A stretch of DNA of 64,000 nucleotides from Pseudomonas sp. ATCC 13867 (GTDB lineage: Bacteria; Pseudomonadota; Gammaproteobacteria; Pseudomonadales; Pseudomonadaceae). Location: assembly GCF_000349845.1 (NCBI RefSeq), contig NC_020829.1:5091001-5155000 (forward strand). Direction: 5' to 3'. The translations under genes and the position numbers were made by a program. Numbering within the stretch: the stretch's first letter is position 1; each line of letters starts with the position of its first letter. Positions 61,621-64,000 of this stretch are shown in pieces. The notes below the pieces were generated by a model. It ran no database searches and was not told where the DNA came from. It saw only the letters and a list, made by a program, of their open reading frames with translations.

Positions 61621-63075
61621 TTATTGCGGACGGTAAACACGCACATTGGTGTGCCCTTCGTTGACCAGGTGGTGGGCGTGCAGGCGACTCATCACGCCCT
61701 TGTCGCAGTACAGGAGGTACTGGCGGTTGGGATCCAGTTCCTTGAACTTGCTGTTGATCGCGTAGAACGGCATAGGCAGCACTTCGATGCCTTCGAGCGC
61801 CAGCGGTTCATCTTCCTGGGCATCCGGGTGACGGATGTCCACCACGATCTGGCCCGGCAGCACTTCGTCGACCATTTCCACCGGCAGGTCCTTGCCCAGT
61901 TCGTCGATCACGCGGTCGACGGTCATCTGGGTGGAGCGCTCCAGGGCGCGGTCGAGCACGGCCATGTCGAACTTGGTTTCTTCGTGGTCGACGCGGTAAG
62001 GCTTGGCCTGGGTGGTCGGGTTCACCGAGATCACGCCGCAGTATTCGGGCATGTGCTTGGCGAACTCGGCGGTGCCGATCCGGGTCGCGGTGTCGATGAT
62101 GTCCTGCTTGTGGCTGACGATCAGCGGACGCAGCACCAGGGTATCGGTCACCCGGTCGATCACCGAGAGGTTCGGCAGGGTCTGGCTGGACACCTGGGAG
62201 ATCGCCTCGCCGGTCACCAGGGCGTTCAGCTCCAGGCGCTCGGCCACGCGGCTGGCGGCGCGCAGCATCATGCGCTTGAGGGTCACGCCCATGTAGCTGT
62301 CGTCGACCTTGGTGAGAATCTCGCCGACCACTTCCTCGAAGGGCACGCTGACGAACAGCACGCGCTGGGAACGGCCGTACTTCTCCCACAGGTAGTGCGC
62401 GACTTCCATCACGCCCAGTTCGTGGGCGCGGCCGCCGAGGTTGAAGAACACGAAGTGGCTGATCATGCCGCGGCGCATCATCTGGTAGGCCGCCACGGTG
62501 GAGTCGAAGCCGCCGGACATCAGCACCAGCACCTGCTCCAGCGCGCCCAGCGGGTAGCCGCCGAGGCCTTCGTGCTGGGCATGGATCACGTACAGGCGGT
62601 CGTAGCGGATTTCCACCCGTACCTGCACTTCCGGGTTCTTCAGCGACACGCCCGCAGCGCCGCACTGCTGGCGCAGGCCACCGCCGACGTAACGCTCGAC
62701 GTCGATGGAGGTGAACGGGTGCTTGCCGGCGCGCTTGCAGCGCATGGAGAAGATCTTGCCCGGCAGCTTGTCGGCGAAGTGCAGCTTGCACTTCTCCAGA
62801 ATGTCGTCGAAGTCGCCCAGCGGGTATTCGTGCACTTCCAGGAAGTGGCCGATGCCCGGCGTGCAGCTCAGGCGCTCGATCATCTCGCGCAGGACCTTGG
62901 GGTCGGTGACCTTGGTCTCGACGTCCAGGTTGTCCCACTCGCCTTCCACCAGCAGCTCGGGATCGAGGTCGCGGAGCACCGTGCGAATGTTCTTCGCCAG
63001 CTGGCGGATGAAGCGCTTGCGCACCGGCCGGCTCTTGATGGTGATTTCCTGGAAGACCTTGACGATGAGTTTCAT
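61621..63075 (-). CDS. thiI: tRNA 4-thiouridine sulfurtransferase ThiI
   Basis: 484 residues from the ATG at 63075. THUMP domain (about 60-165), adenylation domain with the PP-loop [20 protein letters not shown] (SGGxDS), and a C-terminal rhodanese domain (about 385-484) with active-site Cys in [10 protein letters not shown]. It makes 4-thiouridine at tRNA position 8 and in some species passes sulfur to thiamine synthesis. The rhodanese domain makes it the long, enterobacterial-type form. Confidence 0.97.
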   Translation of the reverse strand: MKLIVKVFQEITIKSRPVRKRFIRQLAKNIRTVLRDLDPELLVEGEWDNLDVETKVTDPKVLREMIERLSCTPGIGHFLEVHEYPLGDFDDILEKCKLHFADKLPGKIFSMRCKRAGKHPFTSIDVERYVGGGLRQQCGAAGVSLKNPEVQVRVEIRYDRLYVIHAQHEGLGGYPLGALEQVLVLMSGGFDSTVAAYQMMRRGMISHFVFFNLGGRAHELGVMEVAHYLWEKYGRSQRVLFVSVPFEEVVGEILTKVDDSYMGVTLKRMMLRAASRVAERLELNALVTGEAISQVSSQTLPNLSVIDRVTDTLVLRPLIVSHKQDIIDTATRIGTAEFAKHMPEYCGVISVNPTTQAKPYRVDHEETKFDMAVLDRALERSTQMTVDRVIDELGKDLPVEMVDEVLPGQIVVDIRHPDAQEDEPLALEGIEVLPMPFYAINSKFKELDPNRQYLLYCDKGVMSRLHAHHLVNEGHTNVRVYRPQ

Positions 63076-63117
63076 GCGGACCGGGCGATTGCAATGGGAC
63101 GGAAAAAAAGGGGCAAG

Positions 63118-63146
63118 ATTATATCCGAAATTGCTCAAGACTTGAG
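63118..63146 (-). promoter_or_regulatory. Sigma-70 promoter of thiI
   Basis: Perfect -10 TATAAT on the minus strand (63123-63118) with a weak -35 (CTCAAG) 17 bases upstream. Predicted start near 63111, giving a leader of about 36 nt. The -35 region lies within a 17-bp palindrome. Confidence 0.65.
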
Positions 63147-63148
63147 CA
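63132..63148. promoter_or_regulatory. Perfect palindrome TGCTCAAGACTTGAGCA
   Basis: Eight-base arms around one base, overlapping the -35 region of thiI and 25 bp from the first NtrC-like site of glnA. Symmetry and place suggest a repressor operator or a small hairpin; the binding protein is unknown. Confidence 0.5.
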
Positions 63149-63172
63149 GAAATCGGAGACTTTCTTTTGGGC

Positions 63173-63218
63173 GCACCAAAATGGACTGACGCACCACAAT
63201 GAAGCACTAAAACGGTGC
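63173..63218. promoter_or_regulatory. Cluster of NtrC-like sites upstream of glnA
   Basis: Three sites resembling GCACCA-N3-TGGTGC: GCACCAAAATGGACT (63173-63187), GCACCACAATGAAGC (63191-63205) and GCACTAAAACGGTGC (63204-63218). They lie 73 to 120 bp before the sigma-54 promoter, a normal enhancer position. Confidence 0.8.
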
Positions 63219-63290
63219 ACAATTACCCGGTAATTCCTGGTCGCACTCGCCGAAGCCCCGCAAATCAGCGGTTCTGCACGATTACGGGCA

Positions 63291-63307
63291 CTGGCACGCA
63301 ACTTGCT
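63291..63307 (+). promoter_or_regulatory. Sigma-54 promoter of glnA
   Basis: CTGGCACGCAACTTGCT matches TGGCACG-N4-TTGCW exactly. Predicted transcript start near 63318, about 88 nt before the glnA ATG. Together with the NtrC-like sites this indicates nitrogen-limitation control. Confidence 0.93.
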
Positions 63308-63405
63308 CCCTTGTGAGGCAGGTTGCCCTGACGGAGTATTCCGGCCGGCATCACCCGATCCTGGGGCACAGAAGTTCCCAGCTCTAATCCCTCCTGGAGG
63401 ACAGC

Positions 63406-64000
63406 ATGTCGTACAAGTCGCAACAACTGATCAAAGATCATGACGTGAAGTGGGTTGACCTGCGCTTCACCGATACCAAAGGCAAGCAGCAACACGTCAC
63501 CATGCCGGCCCGCGACGCGCTGGACGATGACTTCTTCGAAGCCGGCAAGATGTTCGACGGCTCCTCCATCGAAGGCTGGAAGGGCATCGAAGCCTCCGAC
63601 ATGATCCTGCTGCCGGACGACAGCACCGCCGTGCTCGACCCGTTCACCGAAGAGCCGACCCTGATCCTGGTCTGCGACATCATTGAGCCGAGCACCATGC
63701 AGGGCTACGAGCGCGACCCGCGCAACATCGCCAAGCGCGCCGAGGAATACCTGAAGTCCACCGGTATCGGTGACACCGTATTCGTCGGCCCGGAGCCGGA
63801 GTTCTTCATCTTCGACGAAGTGAAGTTCAAGTCCGACATCTCCGGCTCGATGTTCAAGATCTACTCCGAGCAGGCTTCCTGGAACACCGACGCCGACATC
63901 GAAAGCGGCAACAAGGGCCACCGTCCGGGCGTGAAAGGCGGCTACTTCCCGGTACCGCCGGTCGACCACGACCACGAAATCCGTACCGCCATGTGTAATG
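63406..64000 (+). CDS. glnA: Glutamine synthetase type I, 5' part (runs off window)
   Basis: The first 198 codons are present from the ATG at 63406, with GGAGG 7 bases upstream. GSI landmarks: [36 protein letters not shown] (Asp50 region), [13 protein letters not shown] and the metal site [13 protein letters not shown]. It makes glutamine from glutamate, ammonia and ATP. The adenylylation site is beyond the window. Controlled by NtrC and sigma-54 sites upstream. Confidence 0.97.
   Translation, partial: MSYKSQQLIKDHDVKWVDLRFTDTKGKQQHVTMPARDALDDDFFEAGKMFDGSSIEGWKGIEASDMILLPDDSTAVLDPFTEEPTLILVCDIIEPSTMQGYERDPRNIAKRAEEYLKSTGIGDTVFVGPEPEFFIFDEVKFKSDISGSMFKIYSEQASWNTDADIESGNKGHRPGVKGGYFPVPPVDHDHEIRTAMCN

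Overview
The window is GC-rich chromosomal DNA from a Pseudomonas of the P. aeruginosa lineage. Gene order strongly recalls P. aeruginosa PAO1, but several genes are moved or missing and the intergenic repeats differ, so a relative such as the nitroreducens/citronellolis/knackmussii group is likelier than P. aeruginosa itself. It looks like core genome: I see no phage, insertion sequence, integron, CRISPR array, tRNA or rRNA.

Layout. 1-13 kb: 3' part of ligB, a ferric-reductase-like flavocytochrome, small envelope and lipoprotein genes, a LemA/TPM pair, a sulfonate/nitrate-type ABC importer and a hotdog thioesterase. 12.3-16 kb: glutarate catabolism (gcdR, gcdH, gcoT). 16-21 kb: methyl cycle, with ahcY behind a SAH riboswitch and then metF, followed by the RNA helicase rhlE. 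21-34.5 kb: polar amino-acid ABC importer, opgGH glucan synthesis, dtd-pip, a lipoprotein/Nudix pair and the dgu D-glutamate cluster. 34.5-49.7 kb: a complete histidine-utilisation (hut) region. 50-64 kb: DUF924-fbp, estA, two large envelope proteins, typA, thiI and the start of glnA.

The hut region is the centrepiece. Histidine goes to urocanate (HutH), imidazolonepropionate (HutU), formiminoglutamate (HutI), formylglutamate (HutF) and glutamate (HutG). An ABC importer (HutXWV) and an NCS1 permease supply substrate, and HutC (GntR family) represses. hutU and hutH are divergent. Each has a near-consensus sigma-54 promoter with a HutC-like operator centred on the predicted transcription start. 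A second ammonia-lyase gene in the operon lacks exactly the Ala-Ser-Gly triad that forms the MIO cofactor.

Other regulatory DNA includes a SAH riboswitch upstream of ahcY, NtrC-like sites and a sigma-54 promoter upstream of glnA, LysR-type palindromes in the dgu cluster, seven REP-type repeat pairs, and two diverged copies of an unexplained palindromic intergenic element whose outer stem covaries between copies.
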